From Dysgonomonas sp. UBA7710 (GTDB lineage: Bacteria; Bacteroidota; Bacteroidia; Bacteroidales; Dysgonomonadaceae): DNA of 64,000 nucleotides. The notes under the pieces were generated by a model. That model saw only the letters and a program-made list of their open reading frames with translations, made no database searches and was not told the DNA's origin. How positions within the stretch are numbered: the stretch's first letter is position 1; every line of letters starts with the position of its first letter. The stretch lies in the NCBI RefSeq assembly GCF_002482385.1, contig NZ_DLFW01000038.1, positions 1 through 64,000 of the forward strand, given 5' to 3'. The translations under genes and the position numbers were made by a program. Positions 22,950-31,732 of the stretch are shown here, one piece after another.

Positions 22950-24485
22950 ATGCTAAAAAAACTGCGGGTGGGTGTATCTATTATTTTATTCACCCTGATA
23001 ACGTTCTATTTCCTTGATTTTGCAGCCCTGATGTCAGACCGGTTTCATGCACTGGCACACATACAGTTTATTCCGGCAATACTGGGAAGTAGCTTTATTA
23101 TATTGACTGTACTTATTATATTGACTATATTATTCGGACGCGTATATTGTTCATCCATTTGCCCTATGGGTATCTATCAGGATATCGTGGCATGGCTATC
23201 GAAGAAAACAGCCAAAAAGAAAAAAAGATATAAGTATAGTAAGGCCAAGAATATACTCAGATGGTCGGTAATAGTAGTCATACTGATAGCATTCTTTGCG
23301 GGATATCCTGTCCTGTTAGGCTTGGTAGACCCTTACAGTGCCTACGGACGTATCATCAGTAATGTCTTCAGACCGGTTTACATGACCGGAAATAATGTTC
23401 TGGAATCTATTTTCACCAGTTTCGGAAATTATACATTCTATAAAATGGAAGTAGTGATACTCAGTATGTTTTCTTTTATCATTGCTATCATTACATTTCT
23501 TGGCATAGGCTTCTTTGCGTGGAAATACGGACGTACATTTTGCAACACAATATGCCCAGTGGGAACTGTGCTGGGCTTCATCAGCAAGTTTTCGATATTT
23601 AAAGTACGGATAGACGACAGCCTGTGTAACAGCTGCGGTTCGTGTGCTATGAAATGTAAGGCTTCGTGCATCGACAGCAAGAATCATACAGTAGACCATA
23701 GTCGCTGTGTAGATTGTTTCAATTGCCTCGACAGTTGTTCCCGTAATGCTCTGAAGTACACGCCTTACATAAAGAGAGCAACAGATACTAAGATCGGAAA
23801 AACAGCCGATTCAGGGAAAAGGCAGTTTCTGGCTACAGCGATAACAACAGCTGTATCTGTACCTGCAGTACTGGCGCAAGAGAAAATAGTGGAGATCATT
23901 ACAGATGGCAGAGTCCCTACACGGCAGAATCCTATATGCCCACCGGGAGCAAAAAGTGCCGAACACCTGCTACATCATTGCACTTCATGCCACCTTTGTA
24001 TAAGTCGCTGCCCGTCAAGGGTTATAAAACCTGCATTTATGGAATACGGTATCGGAGGCATTATGCAACCTGTGATGACATACGAAAAGGGATTCTGCAA
24101 CTACAACTGCACAGTATGTGCCGACGTGTGCCCCAACCGGGCATTACTGCCTCTGACGATGAAAGAAAAGCATATGACACAAATAGGGCGTGTACATTTT
24201 GTCGAAGATATTTGTGTGGTGCATGTAGAGGAAACCAATTGCGGGGCTTGTGCCGAGCATTGTCCGACACAGGCTGTAACAATGGTTCCCTACGAAGGCC
24301 ATGAAGGACTTACCATACCGCACATCACGCCGGACATCTGTGTAGGATGTGGCGGTTGTGAATTTATCTGCCCCGTACGGCCTAATCGAGCAATTTTTGT
24401 AGAAGGTAATGCAGTTCATCAGACCCGGAAAGCATTCGAGGTTGAAGAAAAAAAGGAAGTTAAGGTTGATGATTTCGGATTCTGA
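22950..24485 (+). CDS. Polyferredoxin: fused NapH-like membrane and NapG-like Fe-S protein
   Basis: Protein of 511 residues. The N-terminal half has about four to five membrane helices and the NapH/CcoG-like motifs CSSICPMGIYQD (67-78) and CNTICPVGTV (about 193-202). Two 4Fe-4S motifs follow (CNSCGSCAMKC and CVDCFNCLDSC). A new hydrophobic segment after GKRQFLATA (about 290-312) looks like a degenerate twin-arginine signal. Then come four more cluster motifs: CTSCHLCISRC, CTVCADVC, CGACAEHC and CVGCGGCEFIC. It resembles a NapH-NapG fusion passing electrons across the membrane, presumably to or from the adjacent DUF362 protein. Confidence 0.85.
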   Translation: MLKKLRVGVSIILFTLITFYFLDFAALMSDRFHALAHIQFIPAILGSSFIILTVLIILTILFGRVYCSSICPMGIYQDIVAWLSKKTAKKKKRYKYSKAKNILRWSVIVVILIAFFAGYPVLLGLVDPYSAYGRIISNVFRPVYMTGNNVLESIFTSFGNYTFYKMEVVILSMFSFIIAIITFLGIGFFAWKYGRTFCNTICPVGTVLGFISKFSIFKVRIDDSLCNSCGSCAMKCKASCIDSKNHTVDHSRCVDCFNCLDSCSRNALKYTPYIKRATDTKIGKTADSGKRQFLATAITTAVSVPAVLAQEKIVEIITDGRVPTRQNPICPPGAKSAEHLLHHCTSCHLCISRCPSRVIKPAFMEYGIGGIMQPVMTYEKGFCNYNCTVCADVCPNRALLPLTMKEKHMTQIGRVHFVEDICVVHVEETNCGACAEHCPTQAVTMVPYEGHEGLTIPHITPDICVGCGGCEFICPVRPNRAIFVEGNAVHQTRKAFEVEEKKEVKVDDFGF

Positions 24486-24528
24486 TTTTATCATTCATCG
24501 TTATTCCCAGAGATTCATAACGCTTGCA

Positions 24529-24557
24529 AAAACCGGCCTGATTGGTCGGTTTTATTT
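24529..24557 (+). terminator. Terminator of the ECF-S/DUF362/polyferredoxin run
   Basis: AAAACCGGCC (24529-24538) pairs with 24544-24553 (one G-U pair) around TGATT, followed by ATTTTTA. Confidence 0.75.
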
Positions 24558-24576
24558 TTAAACGGTATCTCTAAAG

Positions 24577-24759
24577 TTAATAGCAACCGTGAAGTTCATA
24601 AGAATCCATTTCCAACTTTTCTTTGGATTGTCCGTGACCTATATAAGATTTGTAAGCAGTAGAGTTCAGAGTCCACTCCAAATCGAATTCTTCTAATAAA
24701 CGAACTATCATATAAATAAGAAAGTCCTTTATGTGCTTAATGCTTTTATTGAGATTCAT
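24577..24759 (-). CDS. Doubtful small ORF
   Basis: A 60-codon frame from ATG 24759, beginning MNLNKSIKHIKDFLIYMIVR. It ends just past the terminator of the opposing operon. No family is recognised and no promoter box was seen. It may be a small protein, a gene remnant or chance in AT-rich sequence. The rest of 24486-25100 holds that terminator and the palindromic element. Confidence 0.25.
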   Translation of the reverse strand: MNLNKSIKHIKDFLIYMIVRLLEEFDLEWTLNSTAYKSYIGHGQSKEKLEMDSYELHGCY

Positions 24760-24900
24760 TCTAATAATGTTTATATGGTTCAACTATAAGGATAATACAA
24801 CCCTACTACCATTTTTAGACGAATAACTCAGTTATATATTTTAAGAAGAAGCATTTTTTTTGAAAAAGATCAGATCAGGCCGGAAATATAAAAATACCAT

Positions 24901-25105
24901 AATAACGGAAAAAAAGGGTGTGTCAAAAGTATTTTTTACTTTCTTCTTGTCATGTTGAACGAAGTGAAACATCTCGTTTCTCAGGGTCGAGATCCTTCGT
25001 TACACTCAGAAACAACGTTCGGCAGAGCGAAGCGGAGCCAATGACAAAGAGGGTAACACATTGATAGTGCTGTTTCCCTTTTGACACACCCCTTTTTCCG
25101 TTATT
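24901..25105. mobile_element. MITE-like palindromic element, about 205 bp
   Basis: The ends form an inverted repeat of 28-29 bases: 24901-24929 (AATAACGG, an A run, GGGTGTGTCAAAAG) against 25078-25105, differing only in the A/G run length. Inside lies a second inverted pair, TTGTCAT near 24947 and ATGACAA near 25041, and a middle part with GAACGAAGTGAAACATCTCG-type words (24957-24976). There is no coding capacity. Its right end overlaps the stop codon of the DUF3868 gene, whose terminator it probably supplies. Confidence 0.7.
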
Positions 25106-26159
25106 TGTTTCTTCTATACACCACTCTGCATTCTATCCGCCACTGTTGAGGAAACAGATTATCGCGCATATATCTATACGGATTCCCTTGTGCCAACTGC
25201 ATAAGTTTCAGTTCACGGCCGGTAAAAATACCTGTATTGTTTATGATATTCAGAACTTCTTGTTGATAAGGCATATTTGACTGTTTAACAAGCTCCGTCA
25301 ATCCCGGCCAGTCCTCTCCTTTAAATTCCGTAAAAAACAATGGTTCCGGATAGTTATTTCCGGCTTGCAAGACTCTCTTGAATGCCAAAGATTGTTCCTT
25401 AGTAAGTTCATCATTATCCATATAAATCCCGTCCACAGATGTATAAGAAGTAATATAGACACCTGTAAGCGAAACATTTTCATTGGTCATTACCCAATCG
25501 ATCAATGCCTTTATCTTATCTACTTCCTCCTGATTGGCTACAACAAATGATTTTTTACCCGCAAGACGCAAATCGAAAGTAGCACTTACCTGGGAAGGAT
25601 CTGCCCGATTGGAAAAGATATTCTCGGTTGGCGACGGTGTACTGGTGAATTCCTGTCTTGCTGTAGGCAATGGCATCTGCACCTTAGGTACCTTTGCATT
25701 AATACCATTTTTCAACGCTTCTGCATAACTGTATAATGGGAATCCTCCAATCTGGTTCAGATCAATCTTCATGTCCAATCTCGAACTATTCATCCACGGT
25801 TCATAAGGGACTTTAGTCCGATATAATTCATTCTTTTGGCCGGAAGCCTGAGGAAGCCTGTATGATCTCGCGTCTATCAGACTTCTGTTAAACAAATAAA
25901 AACCTTGCAGTCCTTGTCCTATCAGGACTACATTCGGGAGTTCCAGAGCATTTGAATTTGCCCTTATCAGAGGTGTCAACGTCAGGGAATCACCTAATTC
26001 AACATAATAGTCTTGCAAATTAAGATAAATACTTACATATACATTTTCCTTGTCATATTCAAATTCAATGTTTTTGTATTTATTACTTTGTTGTGCATTG
26101 GCTTCCTGGTGATAACAAATGAATGTCACCATCAGAAAAACTATAAAAATCTTCTTCAT
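25101..26159 (-). CDS. DUF3868-type secreted protein (fimbria-locus family)
   Basis: Protein of 352 residues with a signal peptide (MKKIFIVFLMVTFICYHQEANAQ region, cleavage after residue 22). The N-terminal part (about 25-115) has the DUF3868 pattern in which DKENVYVSIYLNLQDYYVELGDSLTLTPLI precedes LPNVVLIG. The C-terminal half (about 200-330) looks like an OmpA-associated or ring-forming domain (FVVANQEEVDKIKALIDWV ... SLTGVYITSYTSVDG). In Bacteroidales such genes usually sit in Mfa/Fim-type fimbrial loci, but no fimbrillin gene is near, so it is an orphan. A role at the cell envelope is inferred. Confidence 0.72.
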   Translation of the reverse strand: MKKIFIVFLMVTFICYHQEANAQQSNKYKNIEFEYDKENVYVSIYLNLQDYYVELGDSLTLTPLIRANSNALELPNVVLIGQGLQGFYLFNRSLIDARSYRLPQASGQKNELYRTKVPYEPWMNSSRLDMKIDLNQIGGFPLYSYAEALKNGINAKVPKVQMPLPTARQEFTSTPSPTENIFSNRADPSQVSATFDLRLAGKKSFVVANQEEVDKIKALIDWVMTNENVSLTGVYITSYTSVDGIYMDNDELTKEQSLAFKRVLQAGNNYPEPLFFTEFKGEDWPGLTELVKQSNMPYQQEVLNIINNTGIFTGRELKLMQLAQGNPYRYMRDNLFPQQWRIECRVVYRRNK

Positions 26160-26406
26160 ATTTATATAATAGTGTTATAGGTATTTTTGTCTACACCCTC
26201 TCTAAAGTCCCCACCCATAAAATCGGGTAATATAAAAACAGAATATACAAAAGATATTCTTTATGCATGCTAATATTCAGTTGCCTTGTATTCCGAACTA
26301 GTTTTATGTCCGAAAGGTAATAAAAATATTTCAAAAATTTACTTTGTATAAATCAAATCAGCTATATTTATTGTTATATATCACAGATAAAGTAATTGTA
26401 AAGAAT

Positions 26407-27738
26407 ATGACAAGAAAGAAAAAAAAGAACTTTGTATTAGATACAAACGTAATACTACATGATTTCAGATGTTTAGACAATTTTGAAGAAAACGATATAT
26501 ATCTTCCTATCGTAGTTCTGGAAGAATTAGACAAATTCAAAAAAGGAAATGACCAGATAAATTACAACGCCCGCGAATTTCTCCGCCAGTTGGACGCTAT
26601 CACTGATGACAATTTGTTCACAAAAGGAACTCCCTTAGGTAGCGGCATGGGAAATCTGTTTATAGAAACAGGGATTAAAGCTCAAAATAAAGTATATGAA
26701 ATATTTCCTGAACGAATTCCCGATCATCGTATTTTGTCTGCCGTAGTAGAAATAACAGAACGCGACCCGAAAACAAAGACAATATTGGTTACCAAGGATA
26801 TCAATCTGCGGATGAAAGCACGCGCCATCGGTCTGTTGGCTGAAGATTATATCAACGACAAGGTCGTGGATGTATTTATGTTTGAGAAACAGCACAAAAC
26901 TTTCAAAGACATGGATTCTTCCGTCATAGATAATCTGTATGCCAATCCGGATGGTATCGACCTTGACGAATTCGATCTGGAGAACCCTGTTATCGCAAAT
27001 GAGTGTTTTGTGATGAAAAACGGGAAAAAGAGTGTTTTAGCCCGCTACAATCCGTTTACCAATAAGATAAGGAAAATTGAAAAACAAATGGCTTACGGCA
27101 TACAGCCACGCAACGCGGAACAAACATTTGCACTGGAAGTATTAACGGATCAGGATATAAAACTGGTAGCTCTGACAGGGAAAGCGGGTACAGGGAAAAC
27201 CTTACTGGCTTTGGCTTCGGCTTTGAAACAAAGTGAAAATTTCGACCAGATATTACTTGCCCGTCCTATTGTAGCCCTTGGTAATAAAGAATTGGGATTC
27301 CTGCCCGGCGATGAAAAGCAAAAGATCGCACCATACATGCAGCCCCTGTTCGACAACCTTTCCGTAATAAAAAATCACATCCCATACGGTGGTGCAGAAT
27401 ACCGCAACATTGAAGAGATGCAGAAGAATAAAAAGCTGGAGATAGAAGCCCTTGCTTATATCCGCGGACGAAGCCTGTCGGAAATGATATGCATCATAGA
27501 TGAAGCGCAAAACCTGACCCCTCACGAGATAAAAACAATTATCACCCGTGCCGGAGAAGGTACTAAAATGATATTTGCAGGAGATTTGCAGCAGATAGAT
27601 TCCCCATACCTCGATGCCCAGTCGAACGGGCTTGCCTATATGATAGACAAGATGAACGGACAGGATCTGTTTGCTCATGTGAATCTGGTGAAGGGCGAAA
27701 GGAGCAAACTCTCGGAAGTGGCAAGCACATTATTATAA
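26407..27738 (+). CDS. PhoH-family ATPase with N-terminal PIN domain
   Basis: Protein of 443 residues. Residues 8-150 form a PIN-type RNase domain (FVLDTNVILHD with D12; LEELDKFKK; LVTKDINLRMKA with further acidic residues). Residues about 230-440 form a PhoH ATPase with Walker A LTGKAGTGKT (257-266) and Walker B MICIIDEAQN. PIN-PhoH (PhoH2-type) proteins couple RNA cleavage to ATP-driven unwinding. A frame extension to 26344 begins at a non-ATG codon; ATG 26407 gives the conserved N-terminus and is chosen. No genes are obviously linked. Confidence 0.9.
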   Translation: MTRKKKKNFVLDTNVILHDFRCLDNFEENDIYLPIVVLEELDKFKKGNDQINYNAREFLRQLDAITDDNLFTKGTPLGSGMGNLFIETGIKAQNKVYEIFPERIPDHRILSAVVEITERDPKTKTILVTKDINLRMKARAIGLLAEDYINDKVVDVFMFEKQHKTFKDMDSSVIDNLYANPDGIDLDEFDLENPVIANECFVMKNGKKSVLARYNPFTNKIRKIEKQMAYGIQPRNAEQTFALEVLTDQDIKLVALTGKAGTGKTLLALASALKQSENFDQILLARPIVALGNKELGFLPGDEKQKIAPYMQPLFDNLSVIKNHIPYGGAEYRNIEEMQKNKKLEIEALAYIRGRSLSEMICIIDEAQNLTPHEIKTIITRAGEGTKMIFAGDLQQIDSPYLDAQSNGLAYMIDKMNGQDLFAHVNLVKGERSKLSEVASTLL

Positions 27739-27778
27739 TTAAAAAGCAGCGATTTGATACAGATTGTACTGAATCTTG

Positions 27779-27786
27779 TATCTTTG
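27779..27786 (+). promoter_or_regulatory. -7 box of tyrA (TATCTTTG)
   Basis: TATCTTTG matches the -7 consensus, 26 bases before the tyrA ATG, with a TTTG 22 bases upstream (27753-27756). It shows that tyrA is expressed separately; no leader peptide or attenuator lies in this gap. Confidence 0.55.
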
Positions 27787-27812
27787 CACCAATTTTAATA
27801 ATAATACAGAAA

Positions 27813-28595
27813 ATGAGAATTTTGATACTTGGAGCCGGAAAGATGGGTTCTTTCTTCGGCGATGTGCTTAGCTTCGACCACGAGCTTGCTGTATTTGACA
27901 TTGATCCGCAAAAACTGAGATTTATATACAATACAGTAAGGATGAGTGATCCGAAAGAAATTGCGGATTTCAATCCAGAACTTGTTATCAATGCAGCCAC
28001 AGTTAAATATACGATAGATGCATTCAAGACGGTATTACCGTATATCAGCAAAAATTGTATCATATCCGACATAGCATCTGTAAAAACCGGATTGAAAGAA
28101 TTTTATGCAACTGTGGAGCAACCTTTTGCCTCATCCCATCCTATGTTCGGCCCTACATTTGCCGATCTGCGCAACCTGAGTACGCAAAGTGCGATTGTAA
28201 TCTCGGAATCGAGTCAGGTGGGAAAGAAATTTTTTCTTGACCTATATAAAAGCCTGAATTTAAGGGTATTCGAATATACATTTGAAGAACATGACGAAAC
28301 AATAGCCTACTCTCTGTCTATACCTTTTGCATCTACCCTTGTTTTCACATCGGTAATGAAACATCAGGAAGCACCGGGAACGACATTCAAACGACATATG
28401 GATATTGCTAAAGGTTTGCTCTCGGAAGACGACTATTTACTCACCGAAATCCTATTCAACCCATATACTCCTGCACAGGTCGAAGGTATCCGCAAAGAGT
28501 TGAAAAACCTTCTGGAAATAATAGAAAAGAAGGATAGTGCGGCGATGCTCGACTTCCTGACCAAAGCAAGAAAGAATATAGCTGAAAAGGAATAA
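27813..28595 (+). CDS. tyrA: Prephenate dehydrogenase
   Basis: Protein of 260 residues with an N-terminal NAD(P)-binding motif ILGAGKMGSFFGD (5-17), SDIASVKTGL, SSHPMFGPT (the conserved catalytic-His region) and a helical C-terminal dimerisation domain. It oxidatively decarboxylates prephenate to 4-hydroxyphenylpyruvate. No ACT domain is present. In many Bacteroidales tyrA belongs to the pheA operon; here it lies about 20 kb away with its own promoter and terminator, outside the pheA attenuator. Confidence 0.88.
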   Translation: MRILILGAGKMGSFFGDVLSFDHELAVFDIDPQKLRFIYNTVRMSDPKEIADFNPELVINAATVKYTIDAFKTVLPYISKNCIISDIASVKTGLKEFYATVEQPFASSHPMFGPTFADLRNLSTQSAIVISESSQVGKKFFLDLYKSLNLRVFEYTFEEHDETIAYSLSIPFASTLVFTSVMKHQEAPGTTFKRHMDIAKGLLSEDDYLLTEILFNPYTPAQVEGIRKELKNLLEIIEKKDSAAMLDFLTKARKNIAEKE

Positions 28596-28616
28596 TTAAT
28601 GAGAAAATAATATCGG

Positions 28617-28648
28617 CTGCATCTTGAGAAATCAGGATGCAGTTTTTT
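28617..28648 (+). terminator. Terminator of tyrA
   Basis: CTGCATCTTGA (28617-28627) pairs with TCAGGATGCAG (28632-28642), with one G-U pair and a GAAA tetraloop, followed by six T. It overlaps the 3' end of the convergent glycosyltransferase gene. Confidence 0.85.
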
Positions 28649-29960
28649 GTTTTATCCGATACCGGTAATATTGCAATCCATTAAGCAATACCGATGTAAC
28701 CATCAATATTTCGAATGGATAGCTGAACCGTGAATTTGTTCCGTATGTGGCAAAAGCCTGAAGAAGAGAAGCAAATAGTATAATTAAGGATATAATCACT
28801 TCGGGCGTTAGTCTCCTTCTACGGATAGCAACTATAATATTGTAAGGGATAAGTAGCACAAAAAGTATTTTCACCAGTTGCAGGATAATACGTCCCGCAT
28901 AGCATACATACATGATTACGACATGCGATTCGGGTACAGAAAAATTATAAACCTCCCAATATAGTGAGGTTTTCCAAAAATCTCGCCATGAGATAAATAC
29001 CTGTTCAAGATAAGGCCCCGGATTCTTCTTAATAGTAGCAATGCTGTAATCGTACATTTTCTTTGATAAATCGGGAAATGATAAGCCTGTGCGGGCTTTC
29101 AGTTCGGGATAAGCCTCCCAGATAGTCATAGCAATTTCTTTATCTTTGGGGCTTTCGTATCTGTATCTCACATACACATCTCCGATTTCCTTATATTCTT
29201 CGGTCGTATTATCTGCAAACCAGACACAATTCTGCGCAATATTGAAGCCATAGAAAGTGGAAGATACAAAAAGACCGGTATTCAGTTTATTTACATAAGA
29301 CCATCCTAAAAATACCAATAGAGGTATAAGCAATATCAATGCATATTTACGAGTTATAATCTTTAGAGACCTATAATTATCCAGTAACATCATGATAAAC
29401 AATATGATAGCCAGATAAATATAAAACATCTTTATCAGCACAAGGTAGCCACAGAGTAAGGACAGCCACAGATAACTTTTCGAACTACTATCTTTATCTC
29501 CGACAATGCCAAAGAAAACATAAAATATAAGTGTGATAACCAGCAATGTAAATGATTCTGTCAGTATGGCGAACTCAAAGAAAACCGAAGGTAAATAAAC
29601 CGCTCCGAAAAGAGTCACTACTAATGCTATCCGTTTCTCCACATTTAGTAATAATAAGGTTTTATAAGCAACAACAAGTGTACATACACCCATTATCAAT
29701 TGAAGTATAACCGTAATCGAACCGGACAGGCCGGAAAGACAAAGCAACAACGGATAGCCCGGAGGCCTCTCCCCCTCGTATCCTGCGAGATTAAAACTTA
29801 GAATACGTTCTGCTAACGCCCGATAATCTTCACTATCAGGATATAATGTAATATGCCCGTAAAGGATAGCTATCAATAAACGGACGGATACCGCGATGAT
29901 AACAATCACTTTTACAGGGTTATTAATACACCACTGCCATATTTTAGTTGTTTGTTCCAA
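28632..29960 (-). CDS. Multi-pass membrane glycosyltransferase-like protein (ArnT/PMT type)
   Basis: Protein of 442 residues with about ten to eleven membrane helices. An early luminal loop has YPDSEDYRALAERIL (38-52, acidic catalytic-type residues), followed by GERPPGYPLLLC, the pattern of GT-C (family 39/83-like) transferases that use polyprenyl-phosphate sugars. The acceptor is unknown; it might modify lipid A, a glycoprotein or a surface glycan. The only sensible start is TTG at 29960, since an in-frame stop lies just upstream and no early ATG exists. The stop codon overlaps the tyrA terminator. Confidence 0.72.
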   Translation of the reverse strand: MEQTTKIWQWCINNPVKVIVIIAVSVRLLIAILYGHITLYPDSEDYRALAERILSFNLAGYEGERPPGYPLLLCLSGLSGSITVILQLIMGVCTLVVAYKTLLLLNVEKRIALVVTLFGAVYLPSVFFEFAILTESFTLLVITLIFYVFFGIVGDKDSSSKSYLWLSLLCGYLVLIKMFYIYLAIILFIMMLLDNYRSLKIITRKYALILLIPLLVFLGWSYVNKLNTGLFVSSTFYGFNIAQNCVWFADNTTEEYKEIGDVYVRYRYESPKDKEIAMTIWEAYPELKARTGLSFPDLSKKMYDYSIATIKKNPGPYLEQVFISWRDFWKTSLYWEVYNFSVPESHVVIMYVCYAGRIILQLVKILFVLLIPYNIIVAIRRRRLTPEVIISLIILFASLLQAFATYGTNSRFSYPFEILMVTSVLLNGLQYYRYRIKQKTAS

Positions 29961-30057
29961 ATTATCCGGCTTTATGATTATAACTTACAGCGCTTGATTA
30001 TGTTCGCCAAGATATAATATTTCCCGAAAACATTCTCAATAAAACTATAATACTTTA

Positions 30058-30065
30058 TATCTTTG
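30058..30065 (+). promoter_or_regulatory. -7 box TATCTTTG ahead of the HerA-like gene
   Basis: A consensus -7 box about 155 bases before the ATG at 30220. The intervening leader has a six-codon ORF and AT-rich sequence but no recognised element. Confidence 0.45.
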
Positions 30066-30219
30066 CAGACACAATTTTTATAAACATGGCAATAACACTT
30101 CATTGAGATATTATTTATTGTATTTATCTATGGGTTAGCCTAAATAAATAATTATTTTTATCCTTAACTTTAAGAACTTTTTACACTTTGAGTTTTTATG
30201 AATTTAAATCAATAATCCG

Positions 30220-31722
30220 ATGTTTGACAACGAAAAAAGGGCTTTTATCGCCATATCACAAGATGCAGAGGTTTGTCTGGTTCCTAAGATGGCAAACCGT
30301 CACGGGCTTATTACCGGAGCCACCGGAACAGGGAAAACCGTTACCCTTCAAACATTGGCGGAAACATTCAGCAAAATGGGTGTACCTGTTTTTGCCGCCG
30401 ATGTAAAAGGTGACCTGTCGGGCGTAGCTGCCATTGGAGGGAACAAGGATAGCGTAGTGCAACGCGTAGAGTCATATCATCTGGCTGACAAAGGATTCAA
30501 ATTTCAGGCATTTCCAGTACAGTTCTGGGATGTATTCGGCGAACAGGGAACTCCTATCAGAGCTACAGTGGCCGATATGGGCCCGTTACTGCTTAGCCGG
30601 CTCCTTTCCCTGAACGATACCCAATCTGCCGTATTAACGATTATATTTAAGATTGCAAAAGATGAATCATTGGAGATAATAGACCTTAAAGATTTGCAAA
30701 AGTTACTCGAATATGTAGGGAACAACTCCAATAAATATACAACTGCATACGGAAATATATCGACAGCCAGTATCGGAGCCATACAGCGTGGGTTAATCAC
30801 ACTCGAACATGACGGAGCCGACCAGTTTTTCGGAGAGCCTAACCTAAATATCGACGACCTGATACAAACTGAGGGGGAAAAAGGAGTAATCAGTATTCTT
30901 GCGTCGGACAAGCTGATGAATTCACCGAAGGTGTACACAACCTTCCTGATGTGGCTGATGACAAAGCTGTTTGAAGTAATGCCCGAAGTAGGAGACCCGG
31001 ATAAACCAAAAATGGTTTTCTTCTTCGATGAAGCCCATTTACTATTTACAGATGCGCCAAAAGCACTGTTGGAAAAGATAGAGCAGGTGGTACGGCTTAT
31101 CCGCTCGAAAGGAATAGGTATATATTTCATATCCCAAACGCCTGCCGATATACCCGATTCTGTATTAGGACAATTAGGCAACCGCGTACAGCATGCACTC
31201 AGGGCATATACGCCGAAGGATCAGAAAGCTGTAAAGGTAGCAGCACAAACATTTCGTGCCAATCCGAAATTCGATACGGAAACCGCTATCTCCGAACTGG
31301 GAACGGGTGAAGCATTAGTCTCTTTCCTTGATGAAAAGGGACGGCCGAATCAGGTGGAAAGATCCTATATATTGCCCCCCGAAGGACAGATAGGGCCGCT
31401 CGATACTGATGTCAGAAAGAAGATGATAGCCGGTTCATTACTATACAGGCATTATGCACAGGTACAGGACAGGCAATCGGCCTACGAAATCCTTACCGAA
31501 CGCCTGCAAGGCACATTGAGCGAAAAAGAACAGGCTGCTCAGGCCAAAGCGGATGCCAAAACTCAAAAAGAACAGGAAAAAATACAGAAAGAACAAGCAA
31601 AAATAGAACGCCAGGAAGCTGCACAAAAAAAGAAATTCTGGGGAGCAATAGCAACTACGGTGGTAGTTCCTCTGGCAAAGCAGGTTATTAGTGCTTTCTT
31701 CAAAGGTTCAAAGAAAAGATAA
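30220..31722 (+). CDS. HerA-like ATPase (DUF853)
   Basis: Protein of 500 residues. Walker A is GATGTGKT (33-40) and Walker B is KMVFFFDEAHLLF (near 265-276), and FISQTPADIPDSVLGQLGNRVQHALRAYTPKDQKA is in the C-terminal half of the ATPase. The last 90 residues are a Lys/Glu/Gln-rich coiled coil (about 425-475) ending in a hydrophobic stretch, FWGAIATTVVVPLAKQV, and a basic tail. DUF853/HerA-like proteins are hexameric DNA-translocase-type ATPases of uncertain role. No NurA nuclease gene is adjacent, and it shares a transcript with an rRNA-methyltransferase-like gene. Confidence 0.85.
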   Translation: MFDNEKRAFIAISQDAEVCLVPKMANRHGLITGATGTGKTVTLQTLAETFSKMGVPVFAADVKGDLSGVAAIGGNKDSVVQRVESYHLADKGFKFQAFPVQFWDVFGEQGTPIRATVADMGPLLLSRLLSLNDTQSAVLTIIFKIAKDESLEIIDLKDLQKLLEYVGNNSNKYTTAYGNISTASIGAIQRGLITLEHDGADQFFGEPNLNIDDLIQTEGEKGVISILASDKLMNSPKVYTTFLMWLMTKLFEVMPEVGDPDKPKMVFFFDEAHLLFTDAPKALLEKIEQVVRLIRSKGIGIYFISQTPADIPDSVLGQLGNRVQHALRAYTPKDQKAVKVAAQTFRANPKFDTETAISELGTGEALVSFLDEKGRPNQVERSYILPPEGQIGPLDTDVRKKMIAGSLLYRHYAQVQDRQSAYEILTERLQGTLSEKEQAAQAKADAKTQKEQEKIQKEQAKIERQEAAQKKKFWGAIATTVVVPLAKQVISAFFKGSKKR

Positions 31723-31732
31723 AAACAAATTG

